A stretch of 64,000 nucleotides of DNA from Undaria pinnatifida (lineage: Eukaryota > Sar > Phaeophyceae > Laminariales > Alariaceae): NCBI GenBank assembly GCA_012845835.1, contig JABAKD010000022.1, forward strand, positions 6,397,542 to 6,461,541. The letters are read 5' to 3'. Shown one piece after another: positions 1 to 48,057 of the stretch. Under the pieces are notes generated by a model. That model was not told where the DNA came from and searched no databases. It saw only the letters and a program-made list of their open reading frames with translations. The position numbers were made by a program, and so were the translations under genes. Numbering within the stretch: the stretch's first letter is position 1; the number at the start of each line of letters is the position of its first letter.

Positions 1-115
1 GGGACGGAGGGGGGGGACGGAGGGGGGGGCGGGGGCGGCGGGAGGCTCAAGAGCAGATAATGCCTCCTGCAGAATGAAAAACGTCTGCTCGTGCTGTATA
101 TACCGCGCACCTTAC

Positions 116-12150
<12,035 letters not shown>

Positions 12151-13358
12151 TGTTCCCTCCGTTTGTCGTGTTTGTGTTTACAAAGCGCTGTCTTGGCTTC
12201 TTTGGCCGTGGTGTGATGCGGCAACTGCAATATTGTCCCTGCGCATAGGGTTGAGAGCGTACGACAAAGAAAGGCACAGAGCATTGTTGAAGAAGAGGAG
12301 CGGGTATGCGATAGGGCGTTGGGCTTGCGGCACTCGTTGTAGTTGCGAAGGGTTGCGTATGATGCTTCGTACCAGGTACAGTACCAGATACTACTGATTT
12401 ACACTTTTTACGCGTTTCATTGTTGTCATTGTCATTGGCGGTGGTGGTGCTTTTCCTGCAAGTCCCGAGGGTACACGCGGGTACAACAGGAGTAGTAGTA
12501 GACTGAGGATAAAGCGCATCAAGACTCCACAGACACATACCAGGTACCTGGTAAGCGAGAAAAGGAGACTGAATGAGAAGGGCACGAAGGACACGCCGCG
12601 CACGTAGCATTACCTGCCACACGTTGCGGGAAGGCTTGACACAGCGTATGTAATATCTCCAGCATCATGGACAGAACGACAGCATATGGACAGCACAACA
12701 GACAACAGCAGCAGCAGCAGCAGCGGCAGTAGCAGCAGCGAGTGCCCTACCTACCAAGGGGTATTTTGAATTTTGGACGTTCCCTCTATACCTGCTGCTG
12801 CTGGTAACGGATTGCGCGTGCCGCGTAACATGTTTTTTCAAAACACACCTTGCGGAGAAGCCGTTGGATTCAGGTAAGAACAGGATACTCTCCAAGGTAG
12901 TGTCCTCCTTCGCCTAAGGCTCTCACTAGCTTCTCTCAGAACCACCTACGGCAGCTGAAACCAGCCTTACTCGCCCTCCATCAAGTCGACGAATTTGTTG
13001 CGCACGCGGTAGGCGTGAACTTAAACATAACCGCCGACTACGTTGGAAACCCCCACTCAGGGGGTGGTAGATTTGCAGCCCCTACCCCGGGTTTGCAAAT
13101 GAGCTGCGGTGCTTGATACACTACACCTTTATTAACCCACAAAAGCTGGTAAACCAAAGGTGAGAGCCAAAGTCACCCCGGATTAGGCCTCTCAAGTCTT
13201 ACCGAAGTAGCGCCCCCTCTCGAGATCACTGGTTTCTGCCTCTGATAGAGCGGAGAGGGAGCGAGGCTGGGGTGCATACGCTCGGCGTGGGTGCCGTTCT
13301 GTTTCTGGATACTGTTCCAGTTCGGGGAGAGGGGATCTAAGACCTGGGGGTAGGGGGG
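12151..13358. promoter_or_regulatory. Divergent intergenic region between FANCM and the CH-domain gene
   Basis: 1.2 kb between the FANCM start codon on the minus strand and the first CH-gene exon on the plus strand, so it should hold both promoters and 5' leaders. A (GCA)n tract lies at 12702-12745 and a TACCAGGTACCTGGTA palindrome near 12538. No TATA box or named site can be assigned. A 240-codon open frame overlapping FANCM exon 1 in another phase (11894-12610) looks like a shadow. Confidence 0.5.
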
Positions 13359-37303
<23,945 letters not shown>

Positions 37304-39184
37304 GCCCGAGGTTTTGAGCCAGGGGAGGAGACAGAGAGTCCGGCTGAATAAGTTGGCGTTGAGTGGTTGGGGTGGGGGGAGTGGAGGCGGGATTTGGGGG
37401 AGGGCGGCGGCGGCGGGCGAGAATGAGTTGGGGGCAGGGGGGGGGAGAACTGGTTGGGGGGTGGGGTGGGGGCGGGAACCGGGTGGGGGGTGTCGGGGGG
37501 GGGTAGCTTATTTGGTCAAGGAATTTGTGCTACTATTTGGGTGGTGTAGTGCGCGGATTCCGCCCGTCTATGCGCTCGTTATTACGGTGGAACGGGAGAT
37601 GGCCGCTTGCTTGGTGCGCATTGGACCACGTTGTTCTTGTCGCACCGCTTGCTCATTGCTGCTGCACCTCCTTCTTCTTTCGTGCGTAATTTTGCGCGGC
37701 TTTGGGGCGACACTCGACACTCCCTCGTAGGGGGGCTGTTGGGTGGTGTCCCCGGGTTTCCTACCCTTTGTGACTTTCCCATGGTTGGGGTTACGCAAGC
37801 TCCTTTTCGTAACGGGGGTAGTATTTACTATCCCCCCCCCCCCGCACGTGCGAGTTTTGTTGAACGCAAGTCTGGGCGATATTTCTGGGCAAGGGGACTG
37901 TCGGGGAGTATCCCCGGGTTTCTTACTACATGCGTCTGGACGATACTCAGGTGCACGGAGATTGTTGCAGATTTTCGCCGGTTTCCGCCGCATGTTTGGC
38001 CACAAGCGGGGTTGTACATGTGGTTTCGATAGGTCAAGCGCACGCTTTTGGGCACGCGGCCATTATTTAAATTTGTTTGACCCCCCCACCTTATTTTCCC
38101 GGTCCTCCGTCTCGATGGGGATGGGTTGTCAATGGTCAAATACCTTAGGCAAGCAACAGACGAGCACCCCCCCCCTCCCCTCGCCCTTTCCGGTAGTGAT
38201 TTCTCAGCTTTTCGGTAATCTTGTGTGCGCTGTCCGGTTTTTGGCCGTGATGTTACGGGAGAGCTTGAGACCACTCGACCGTACGGGTACGCCGCGCCTT
38301 TTGCGTAGTGTTATATACGTGCGTAAGTAGCCCACCGCCCCGCCCCCGCCCCCCAACCTTCGAGGGAGCTTCCTCGAGGAAACAATGGTTGTGTTTTTTT
38401 TCTTTGTATTGGGCTACACAACGCCTTTTGCGTATCATAGTGACGCACGTGACCTCCCCTTACTCGAGGTGAGATAGCTATTAATAGCTGTCTCGGATGT
38501 TGGGGGGGAGGGGGGGGTTGTGTTGGGTTACACCTCGTCATTTTCTTTACGGCGTTCTTATTTTTTGGAGAATCTCCCTTTTGGGTGAGCTTGCTCCTTC
38601 CCTACCCCCCCCCCTTTCCAGGCAAATGCTTTCCTTTCTTTGTCTTGAGTTGCACCGCGTTGTTTTTATCTTGTAGTCCCCTTTCCCTTGGCTTTCCGGG
38701 CGAACCTGCTGCCTCAAGGCGATGTTGTTTTTTGTTGTCCTGGGGTTACGCGGAGTCTTTTCTCGGGTGCGTACAGGGTATTTATTGTTGCCGTATGTAC
38801 GCGCGTACAGTGCGAGCAGCCTCACTCTCGAGCGATCAGTAAGCAAAAGCTATCACGTGTAGCCCATGCCCGCTGGCTGTTCGCTTTTTGTAGCCCATTT
38901 CAGCAGGCTACTCGCTTTTTGGTTTTTGTCCCCCGCTGGAGTTGCGAAGATGAGATATCATATGTACCCCACCCCCCCCCCTCCCCCTTGGCAAATTTGT
39001 TTTTTGGTTGCTCTTGGGGTGGATGCCGTTACGTCGCATATGTTATTATGTTGTTGTCTGGCCAAGGTGACGAGTGCTGAGTGCGCGACGATCGGACGGA
39101 GCCGGCATGTATTGGTCTGGCTGGCTCGAGGATCGCTTCGAACCGAATCAAATGTGCCGGTTGACGATCTACACAGTAAGGGGT

Positions 39185-39400
39185 CGTTGACGTCGGTTGA
39201 CGGTCTAATTTGACCCGTCATTCTCATTCAACTTGATATACTGGTTATTGTGTGGGGAGTTCCCTGGCGTCTGTTGACGGTCTAGTTTTGGCCCGTCAAG
39301 GATTCTTTAGACTTAGTATACTGGTTTCAGTGGGGAGAGATCCTTGACGGCTGCCCGCCCGTCAAGCGGCAAGAGCGCCGTCAAGCAGCCGATATGTTGC
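39185..39400. repeat. TTGACGGTCTA tandem repeat
   Basis: Two units of about 80 bp with GTTGACGGTCTA.TTT.G.CCCGTCA, then TAGTATACTGGTT or GATATACTGGTT and GTGGGGAG, followed by CCGTCAAGCGGCAAGAGCGC. Related to 26190-26335. Confidence 0.7.
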
Positions 39401-41444
39401 ACCTATTACTGCTGCTGTGTATTCCCAGTTAAAAGATCGCGCCACGTCCTTCTGCCGTCTCTTTTTGTTGTGTGCAGTGTCATGATATGTCACCCGTCGT
39501 TACTTAGTTTGTCTTTTATTTTTGTTTGTTTTGTGTTTTTGATATATTTTTTTTTTGGGGGGGGGGTTGGCTAAACAAGTGAGCTTTCTTTGGGAGGGGA
39601 GACGTATTTCCTCTTCTCCCACCAACCCTCGACGAGATCTCTGCCCGCGGAATTGGGCGGAACGGTATCAATGGGATTGGGTGTTCTTGTAGTATGGTGT
39701 CGTACGGCGTGGCACGCTATGGAATATGGTATGGTATGGTGTGCTATGGCATGGTGTTGCGTGGGATGCCATGGTATGGTGTTGCCTCGTTACCGTCTTG
39801 TGTTTCTTGTGTTTACAAAGCAATGTCGTGAAAGCTTACACAACGGTTTGTTTTACGTTTATTTCGTTATTTTTTGTGTGAAGTGAAGGGGGGGAGGGGG
39901 AGTTTTCGGGGGGGGCGGGGGGAGATGGGTTTCATTTTGTATAGGCGGGGCAAGCAAGTAGTAGGTGTAGTAGACGACGGAGAAAATCGGTGTCGGTGGT
40001 TGTAGGATAACCAATCCCAGTACAACATTCCCAGCGCAGCATTCAAGCCAATCCCGATACACCAGTCGTCGTATCATCATCATCAGCAGCAGCAGTAAGC
40101 AGGACGGAAATATAGAGACCGTTGGGATTGTAACATGAATACACTAACAGTCCTTACGTTTCCGTCCAAGTGGTACTGTAGTATCGTAGTGATAATTGGA
40201 GCAGCACGCCAATAACGTAAGTTGGCCCTGCATTTCAGCAGTATTAAGGAGGCATGCGACGGAAGGAGGGGGGGGGGGTAGTTTTATGCCCATTTCTTTG
40301 AGACAGGCAGGGCTCCTCGAAAAAGGGAATACCCAGCTGACCAGTATTTTTTTTGGTTCATTCCCATTTTTTTGCTTGATTTATTTACGATTCCGTGCGT
40401 TTTATTATTGCTTTATTTCTGTTTAGCTCATGGGACTTGGTATTAATAGGTAGATGTTTTTAGTCCATCGGGTTACGATCGCATAATTTTTTTCTCCGAA
40501 AAAAGTTTGGTGGTGAGGTATAGAGCTCCTCCCCATGCCATAGGAACTTGAGAAAACATAAAAGTAGCCCCATCTATCTACTGGGTGCCATGCCTCTTGA
40601 TAGTAGTAAGTAGTGGTAGTAGTAATAGTAGTAGTGGTGGTGGTAGTAGTAGTAATAGTAGCAGCGTTTGTTTGCTGGTGTGGCTTCCAGGGCGTATCTG
40701 CGTGTGACATCCATTCAGCTTACTCAGACGGTGTGCTGGGAGCAGCGGCGGGGCGAGCGAACCCCTTGCTCGAGAGATGATGAAAGATAAACAACCTAAT
40801 TTGGCGAAGGTTGAAATGTCTGTTGAGGCTGTGGAGGGAGAAGGGGGCGGGGGGGGGGGGAGGGGGGGGGGGCGAGAGAGAGATGGCATAATTTGAACAT
40901 CCCACTACATCTGTGCTATTTTGTCCTCAGTGCTACTTCCACTACTACTGATTTGATGATGTTTCCCCACTTTACGCCAGTCTTGTGATGGTCGTGGTGG
41001 TGGTGTTCTCTCGACAACCTTGCGTGTTAAAGCCCAATAAATCGCACCCATGATGGATCATATTGATATCGTGTTTTTTCTTCTGGTACGTGCGTGTTGT
41101 TTGCCACGACTGTGGCGACGAGACCTCGCTCTCTCGGGGATGGCAAAGTAGTAGTGTATGGGAGTGTGCTTCGATCCTTTTCAGGTTGTCTTCACGACGA
41201 AATGGATTCGGCTCTTCAAAAAGTGCGTGGTTTGGAGCTTCCGCGTGAGAGGCGACACTCACTCACTCACTAACTCACTCACTCACTCATGGTCTGAATA
41301 TTGAACCAGAAAGCTTTCACGGAACCTAATGTTCCCCTGAGACAACTAGAACATACCAATGGTAAAAACTTGTTGGTCGGGTTGCGCGAAGGAATGTCCT
41401 CGATGTCATGTTTCGGGTGAAGAAAAAATATTGAGGTCCTAATG

Positions 41445-41560
41445 TTGGGAGCTCAGGAAATTTCTTAGAATCTGCAGCATCCCTGGCGTGGGATATGACT
41501 CTTAGGAGCTTAGGAAATTTCTTAGAATCTGCAGCATCCTTAGCGTGGGATATGACTCCG
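41445..41560. repeat. 57-bp tandem duplication
   Basis: GAGCTCAGGAAATTTCTTAG, AATCTGCAGCATCC and GCGTGGGATATGACTC occur twice. Confidence 0.92.
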
Positions 41561-42696
41561 TATAGCAAATAGTATCCCCCACTAATTCCAAGTGGTTTTG
41601 GTCCCCGAAAAACGTGGGTGCATTTCGGAAGGGATTAAGTTCGCAACTCTTCCACATGCTTATGCGTCAGGTGTCAATTTTGACTTGGAGGTAACGTGAC
41701 AGACCACATGATACTTAAGGCACTTGCGGCTTGGTGCGCCTGTCTTGAAACTTTCCCAAAGCACCACAGCTACCGCCACCATCCCTGTGTGCAGGGGCTG
41801 GGAAGCCACGCTGTGTGTCCCCAACGATAAAACACGAAAAAACCCACGTCATAAAAAATGTGTATACGCCGCAAACCATGAAATATGTAACCACTGCAAA
41901 CATCATGCCGCTCTAATTTAAAAAGGCTCAACGCGAAAAACAAAGGGGGGACTTCTAAAGAAAGGGTTTATTGGGTAGGCATGCTAGTATGCTAACAAGC
42001 CCGTTGAGAGACATCCAGAACAACGATGTATACTTACGCCCATGTATTGCAAACAAAACTATTAATACGATATGTATGTAAAAAGTGCCTCCACAAACGC
42101 CAACCAGCAGCAGACTCTCCCAACACAAAGCAACATCTAATATATACGGGGTATCAGGCGCAGCAGTAGATAGCTGCAGCGGTACGCTCGACCAATCACG
42201 ACACAATGATAACTCTCCTATAAGCAACCGACCAATGAAAATTCTACAAAAAAAACAAACGACCAATCAGAAATGCTTGCGCATGAAGTCCAATTATCTG
42301 TACAGAGCGCATGATAGCAGAGGTGAGCCCGAGCGATAAGGCATCACCACCGCCACCACCGCCACCATTACCACGTACTATTATAGTTGTTATGGCATTT
42401 CCCTGGGAGCCTAACAAGGCGTAAGATATAGGATACAGAAACGATATAAAGGGTTCCTCGTGCCTTTGAAGGCATGTGCGTATAGGAAAAAGGGGATGGT
42501 GCATTCCCTCCTCGGACCAGCAACGCGTTGAGCGTTCAATTCGTATCCGTGGCTTGTGGGACTAATACAAGAGCTTATCTAAAAACAAGGGAGTGACCCA
42601 AGTGAAACCTGCCTAGTAGAGAGACCTGCTAGAGGGTGGCCTGTGTCGTAAACATCCCCTAGTCTTCTGATACATGGCGTCGACGGCAGGACTTCA

Positions 42697-42697
42697 A

Positions 42698-42733
<36 letters not shown>

Positions 42734-42752
42734 GACGACGACGACGACTACG
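42697..42752. repeat. (CTA)n then (CGA)n microsatellite
   Basis: Trinucleotide tract directly downstream (minus sense) of the proposed stop at 42754. Confidence 0.95.
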
Positions 42753-42753
42753 A

Positions 42754-42957
42754 CTATGTGCTCCTGTACAGCACCACATCGCCGAAGGTCATTTTGTACA
42801 CGAATCCACTGTGGCTGAAGAGCTTGCTGGTGAGACTCAACGCGACGCGTCCGAAAGGCATCGGAATAACCCACGAATTGTTGTTCCCGTCGGTGCACTG
42901 CTTCTCCACCGTGTACACCAAAGCTTGGTTCACGTACAGCTGCTTCGACCCGTTGTA
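42754..42957 (-). CDS. Probable terminal exon of an unrecognised gene
   Basis: After a CACACCACAACAG| acceptor the frame reads YNGSKQLYVNQALVYTVEKQ, CTDGNNNSWVIPMPFGRVAL and SKLFSHSGFVYKMTFGDVVL, ending YRST and TAG. GC content and amino-acid use look coding. I do not recognise the family. It could be the C-terminus of a membrane or secreted protein whose upstream exons are the two candidates at 43.3-44.2 kb, but the phases could not be reconciled. Confidence 0.4.
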   Translation of the reverse strand, partial: YNGSKQLYVNQALVYTVEKQCTDGNNNSWVIPMPFGRVALSLTSKLFSHSGFVYKMTFGDVVLYRST

Positions 42958-43074
42958 CTGTTGTGGTGTGTTTCGATGAAATTTCAGCGAACAGAAACGA
43001 CGACGCGCGTTCGGGTGGTGGCAGCAGAGAGAAAGAGGGGGGGGGGGGGGTACGAAAAGGTTAGCATCCAACTA

Positions 43075-43257
43075 CAGTAGTGGGTCCTCAATAGTGCCGG
43101 TATGTGTCCGCCGGGAATACCCGCACTACAGCGGCAACCGGCACTACTCCGCATGCTGCCACTACTGGTTGTTTCTACCTATGCCATGCGATTTCATGGG
43201 CACCATAGCGGGCAACCGACACTACTCAACCGGCACTATAGAGGGACCTCTACTATG
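43075..43257. mobile_element. Small inverted-repeat element flanked by TA
   Basis: The left end CAGTAGTGGGTCCTCAATAG then TGCCGGT faces a right end read inward CATAGTAGAGGTCCCTCTAT then AGTGCCGGT. TA lies outside both ends. 183 bp and non-coding. The right half matches 8375-8438. Confidence 0.65.
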
Positions 43258-43308
43258 TAAGTTTGGCGATGTCGCCTTGACAAGCCAGCACGAAAATCAG
43301 GGACAACG

Positions 43309-43611
43309 TCACATCAGCATGAGTGCACCCGGACAAGTAACGCCTGACGAAAGTGCCCAAACCCAGAAACGCAACACCTTACCCTTACGCTTCATGTACG
43401 CCGTGGGCTTTGATTGCATTACGGTACATCGTACGGTTTCGACCATCTCTAGGCCCCGGAGGACGAGGAAAAGCCAGAGACCACGGCTTTTTGAGCACAC
43501 AAGTAGACCAAAGAGCAACGCAATGTTTGCGACCTCACCCAGCCCGGCAAAAACGGTCGACAATCCAAATATATTCACTAGATATTGCATTCGAGAAATT
43601 TCCCGGGCCAT
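43309..43611 (-). CDS. Possible membrane-protein exon
   Basis: An ATG at 43611 opens REISRMQYLVNIFGLSTVFA, then EVANIALLFGLLVCSKSRGL and WLFLVLRGLEMVETV, two hydrophobic stretches suggesting membrane helices, then basic YMKRKGK. A GTAAGG donor near 43375 is possible; otherwise the frame runs to a stop at 43309. Function unknown. The opposite strand is also open here, so this is weak. Confidence 0.3.
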   Translation of the reverse strand: MAREISRMQYLVNIFGLSTVFAGLGEVANIALLFGLLVCSKSRGLWLFLVLRGLEMVETVRCTVMQSKPTAYMKRKGKVLRFWVWALSSGVTCPGALMLM

Positions 43612-43699
43612 GGTGGCTATAGGGTTACAAGATTAGCCAGTGTTTTTCAACGATTTTCGTCAAAGCTGGACTCAAGGTCTACAGAGCCCGCACACTGAC

Positions 43700-44158
43700 C
43701 CTGTTATGGACGAGCACTACCGAGTTTGACGACGCTCCCGCTGTTCTCTCCGCGTCTCCTCCCCCCCCACCTTCCGCCACCACTTCCCCCGCTTCCTCAA
43801 CCCCCCCAGTCACTTTCTCCGAGTCTCCTCTTCCCTCTTTCTCGATCACCCCCCCTGCCGTCGCCCCGTCCCCCATCACAGCTGCCGCCTCCGCGCCCCC
43901 GCCCCCTCCCCCCGCTGCCTCCACTACCACCGCCTCAGCCGCCACCGCTGCCGGCGTTGCCGTATCACGTGGCAGCGCCTTCCTCACGGCGTCGCTGCGA
44001 GCACTTATGGACGGGCTGCTCGTTGCTGTCGTCGATCCGGCGGGCTCGAAGTCGAAGACGAGAGTCGACTTGCCGAATAAGGCCATGCCGATCTTGGTGG
44101 TGACTTCTTGGCGTACGGAAAGCCTCCAAGCTTCGTCCGCCTCCGACCGGAACTCCGT
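43700..44158 (-). CDS. Probable exon of an unrecognised protein
   Basis: After a long polypyrimidine tract and CCTCAG|, the frame reads TEFRSEADEAWRLSVRQEV, TTKIGMALFGKSTLVFDFEP, then about 100 Ala/Gly/Glu-rich residues to VLVHNR before AGG|GTCAGT. Without that donor the frame ends at 43679. The first 40 residues look like conserved globular protein. I cannot name the family. Confidence 0.45.
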
Positions 44159-45404
44159 CTGAGGCCAGGAGCGAGACCGCGAAGGGAGGGCGGGGGGGGG
44201 GGGGGGGGTGAATGGGAGGGGGGGGGAGGGGGGGCGTACTAATTTGCCTGACGTTATTTGACCATTGGCCACGCATCCCTTTCGAGACCAAGCACCGTTC
44301 CTACTGCTAACAGAGACACCTCCAACATTGGGCCCAAGATAACATTTGATACTCCCGGTAAGGTTATCCGGGGGAGAGGAGGGGAGAGGGGGGGGGGCGT
44401 AACGAAAGTACAACAGATGATTCTTGTCATGGGTTTTTTCCAGTCAGAGCCAGGTCGCCGGGGAGAAAGACCGTCTGCATGGCCACCTAAAATGCTCTAG
44501 CTAACGAACGAAGGCACGTGCTTGAGGCAGGCACAAGCTAAGATCGCACTTTGACCCTCACTTAAGTCAATATTCTCTAATAGTCTCGCTAGGAACACGC
44601 GCTGGTGGGCATTTTAAAACTGTCAACTAACTGTGTGTTGGTGGGATTCAGAGAAGTCGAATACGATGCGAGCAGTAGTCACTCAAAAGGATCGTGAGTT
44701 TGAACCAAAGAGCTCGATCGTTCCTCGGTTTGTTCGTTTTTTTGGGAGATGTCCGGTCGTAGGATGGGACACGGAGATTCGGGCACGCGTGGCTGGAAAT
44801 TAGCCCCTACTTTTTGGCGCCGTCGTAACTAGAATCTCGCTTCGCGCGCCTCATTATCATTGCGCGCGAAGCGCGCAGCGCTGAGCCTTTTTTTCTTGGT
44901 TTTCCGAGGGGAAAAAAGCCTCTTCATATCGGATCGCGTACGAGGGTAGGGTGACTTGAACCATTTCCCCTATTTGTGTGTGTTTGCGTGTATGTTTGAT
45001 TAAGTCCACATTTTTTTTCGGCCACGTTTGTCCACCGCACTCATCGTACACGGCACCAACGCCAGTCCCGACAGGTACCGTTCACGCACAAAAAACAGAC
45101 AACTCTTCTCGAACTGGTTTCGCTACAAGTCTTTTGAGAGTTCGTCGAGGCAGGTGCGGCAACGTGTGTTTTCACCGCCACCAAAATTGGGTTCCTCTTT
45201 GTTTTTTTTCGAGTTTTCAAAGCATCGTACCAACGCACCAGAACTGAGAAACACTGCTGAACCGCGTCATCTGTCCAATAATCGACAGCACGAGATGAAA
45301 CGGCCATTTTTTCTTTTGGGAAATTCAATTTTACCGAGAAAAAAATGGTAGAGTTAGTTCCGCCGCACATAAAATAGCCGAGAAACCGCCGCACGATATA
45401 CCGG

Positions 45405-45500
45405 CAAGCCCACAAGCTCGTCGATAATAAGCCCACAATACCCACAAGCCCACAGGTTCGTCGACAATAAGCTCACAATACCCACAAGCCCACAAGCGCG
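45405..45500. repeat. Tandem repeat of about 40 bp, about 2.5 copies
   Basis: Units of the form CCCACAAGCTCGTCGATAAT, AAGCCCACAATA repeated with small changes. Confidence 0.9.
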
Positions 45501-46070
45501 TGGAGAACAACAACATAGTATCTCCGCCATCATACCCTGTTCTTTCGGAATACCAGAAGCAGTGATTATGTGATTATGTCAAACCTACGGGTACACCCTC
45601 AATTCGAATCGAGGTACAACGACCTCGGCGACCTGTCTAATCCAGTTGGGGTGGCCACGCCGCGTAAATGTTTGCGAGAGCGGCTTCAACAGAACGAATC
45701 CAAAGCCAATCTACCGCAGGAGCAATTTGTTGTGGGACGCGCTCAAATGCCAATGCATTACAATACATTACAACGAACTCCTTATATATATGATGCATCG
45801 CAGATATGACTACTGCAGGCATTGAGCCCGCGGCGCCTCATTGCCACCAATTACTATTAATAGTAACTTGTAATAACACCGTAGAGCAAGACTGCTTTTG
45901 CGCATAACAGATACCCATTTCTGCAAAATCGCTTGCAGCTATTATAAACAAAGTGATACCTGGTACGAGTAGGTCGTTTGGGCTGGTCGGTGTTCCTCGT
46001 AGGGGTTACCTGCAAGGTGGCAAGACATATTTTTCTTTTAGTTTTCAAGCGTTACCCCTTCCTTCTCAAC

Positions 46071-46160
46071 TTAACCCCTTTGGAACGCCAAAATCCCTCC
46101 CTGTACTAACTTCAAGTAATTTCGTCCCCCGAAAGGGTCTCCAGTAGTGAAGGCGTCAAG
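46071..46160. repeat. TTAA-flanked MITE, copy 2
   Basis: TTAACCCCTTTGGAACGCCA starts a unit with CCCTCCCTGTACTAACTTCA and GGGTCTCCAGTAGTGAAGGC. It is colinear with 52722-52811, but the right end is mutated. Confidence 0.65.
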
Positions 46161-47715
46161 ACACCCCCGGGATTTCAAGCTAACCACATCCCGAAGGGGA
46201 ACCTTGCATGTACAAATAAATGCGTCCAGTAGGCCTTACTATCTGGTTGCGTCGCACCTGTTAAGATATACCTGACTTACTGTACCTGGAATACGTTCAC
46301 GTTTGCGAAATTATGCATGAAGTCCCGGCGGACCACGCGTTGAAGAGTACCGTGTATATTTCAGCAATTCAGGTACCTTGGGTTGTGAGTCTTACTGACG
46401 TTGCCGCGCGTCGCATACCGTTTTCTTGGCAATCGGTACACCGCAAACAGCTCGTACTGGTATAGATATCGAATCTTAGATTCTACCAATTTCAATATAC
46501 ACTGGAGCCCCTCACGGCATGAGGGGACGACTCGCACCGCAATCGAAAGCCCTTGCCTCAATCTATTCCGATAACCGCTTGTGGTACTAATAGTAATGGT
46601 AGTTAGGCCAGGCCGGCGTTCGCTACAGGACAGGTTCAACATTCAACCCGTACCTATTACACCGAGAAGCAAGATACGATGGAAATATAATACGACCAGT
46701 GTGCAACATGTTTCAACCTCGCCCTCGCTTCACATGTTCGCATGGTTATGATGAGTTACAACAAGCGGTTATAATGCCAAAATGAAGCAGAATCTAGAGT
46801 TCTTGTCTACTACTGCAGTCTACGACGCCGGTGCAGACTACGGGCAGATGTAGAACTTGAGCCAAAGGCCTCCGCTGTCTCCTGCATGTCGGTCTCGCCG
46901 CGTGTTCTTTGTTTACAGTCTCGATTCAGATTCGTTTTCCGAGAGCGCGCCCGATGTTACAGGGATACCTTATGCCATGCTACGGAAGCCTTCACGCGTT
47001 CCCAGCAATGGGCACCCACGACACATAGTGTACACGTGCAGACAGACTACTTAGGCCAAAAACACACTCCAACCCCAACCAGCTAACCATTTCACCACCC
47101 TCGCTACCACGCACCTTGCACCACGCACAACGCACCACGAGCATACGCGGGATAATTATTGCGGGCCATCGGCCGAAAAACTGCCGGTTTGGTGGACTCT
47201 ACAAGGGTACACACTACACATACCCTCTTGATATATCTTCTCGCATAGCATTTTGAACGTAAATTTAATGACCGTTTAAATATTATTATTAAACGATACA
47301 CGGTCCTTAGGCTCAAGTCTACATCATACAGAGAAAAAAAACTATGGCAACTCATGATCTCATGACTATTTCTTCTCCTTTGTGCTCTCAGCTCTCACCC
47401 TATGCTTCAGTTGGAACGTACGCGTCGACGTGAAGAAGCCTTCACTCTGTTCGGCCATGGGTGCTGCTGGCATCGCGAGGGGTTGAGTGGAAGGCGACTG
47501 AAACACACACCTCGTTGCGTTTGTATAGCCGTACTGTAAGTTGTAAGTTGCGTTGTTTGACTTTTTGAAAAGGAGTTCAAATGATCTGGAAGCCTTTCTC
47601 AACCGGGCACTTAGGGGATCTGGTTTACACCAGCAGCAGCCAGGCCGCAGCAGCGGTGACACTGGACGGCAGTGAACCAGCAGGGTGCACCCAGCGTGAA
47701 AGTGAGAGGCTCATC

Positions 47716-48057
47716 ATGGGCATTATGCGCTTCTTCTGCCTAACAGCCACTGCTTTTAGCGTGACTATGGCCTTTGCGCCGAATGCAATCTCTCCGCCCA
47801 GGAGCAACATGCAAGCATGGTCGTCCAGTCAGCAAGGAAAACAATTGAGATGTCGTCCCCTCCGCTCCGCCGATGGCTCGACCAGAGCAGCAGTAGCAGC
47901 AGCAGACGGAGGACGAGGAGGAGGGGAGGCGGAAGATGGAATTGACACCGTAGGTGTAATAGTGTGCGACCACGGTTCCCGGCGCGAGAATGCGAACGCG
48001 ATGCTGTTCGAGGTGGCGGAGCGATACCGTTCCTTTTCTGGATTCGACATCGTGGAG
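47716..48057 (+). CDS. SirB: SirB exon 1: signal/transit peptide and first chelatase strand
   Basis: 114 codons ending RYRSFSGFDIVE before GAG|GTATGC. It holds the AFAP plastid motif (residues about 19-22) and the DHGSRR active-site loop. Confidence 0.9.

Larger units (their letters stand above)
37304..42753. other. Intergenic region between the CH gene and the 42.7-44.2 kb exons
   Basis: 5.4 kb with many G or C homopolymer runs, a TTGACGG tandem array (39185-39400), a TGGTATGG-like tract (39690-39785), a TAG/GGT-rich tract (40600-40670), CACT repeats (41255-41290) and a 57-bp tandem pair (41445-41560). No coding sequence is supported. Confidence 0.5.
44159..47715. other. Intergenic region upstream of the ferrochelatase gene
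   Basis: It holds a 40-bp tandem repeat (45405-45500), a TTAA-flanked MITE copy (46071-46160) and scattered TACCTGGTA words. No coding region is supported apart from weak short frames. Confidence 0.5.

Noticed and set aside
43679-44103. Plus-strand Pro/Ser-rich frame
   Set aside because: It is the antisense of the Ala/Gly/Glu-rich minus-strand exon, which has better splice context and globular sequence.
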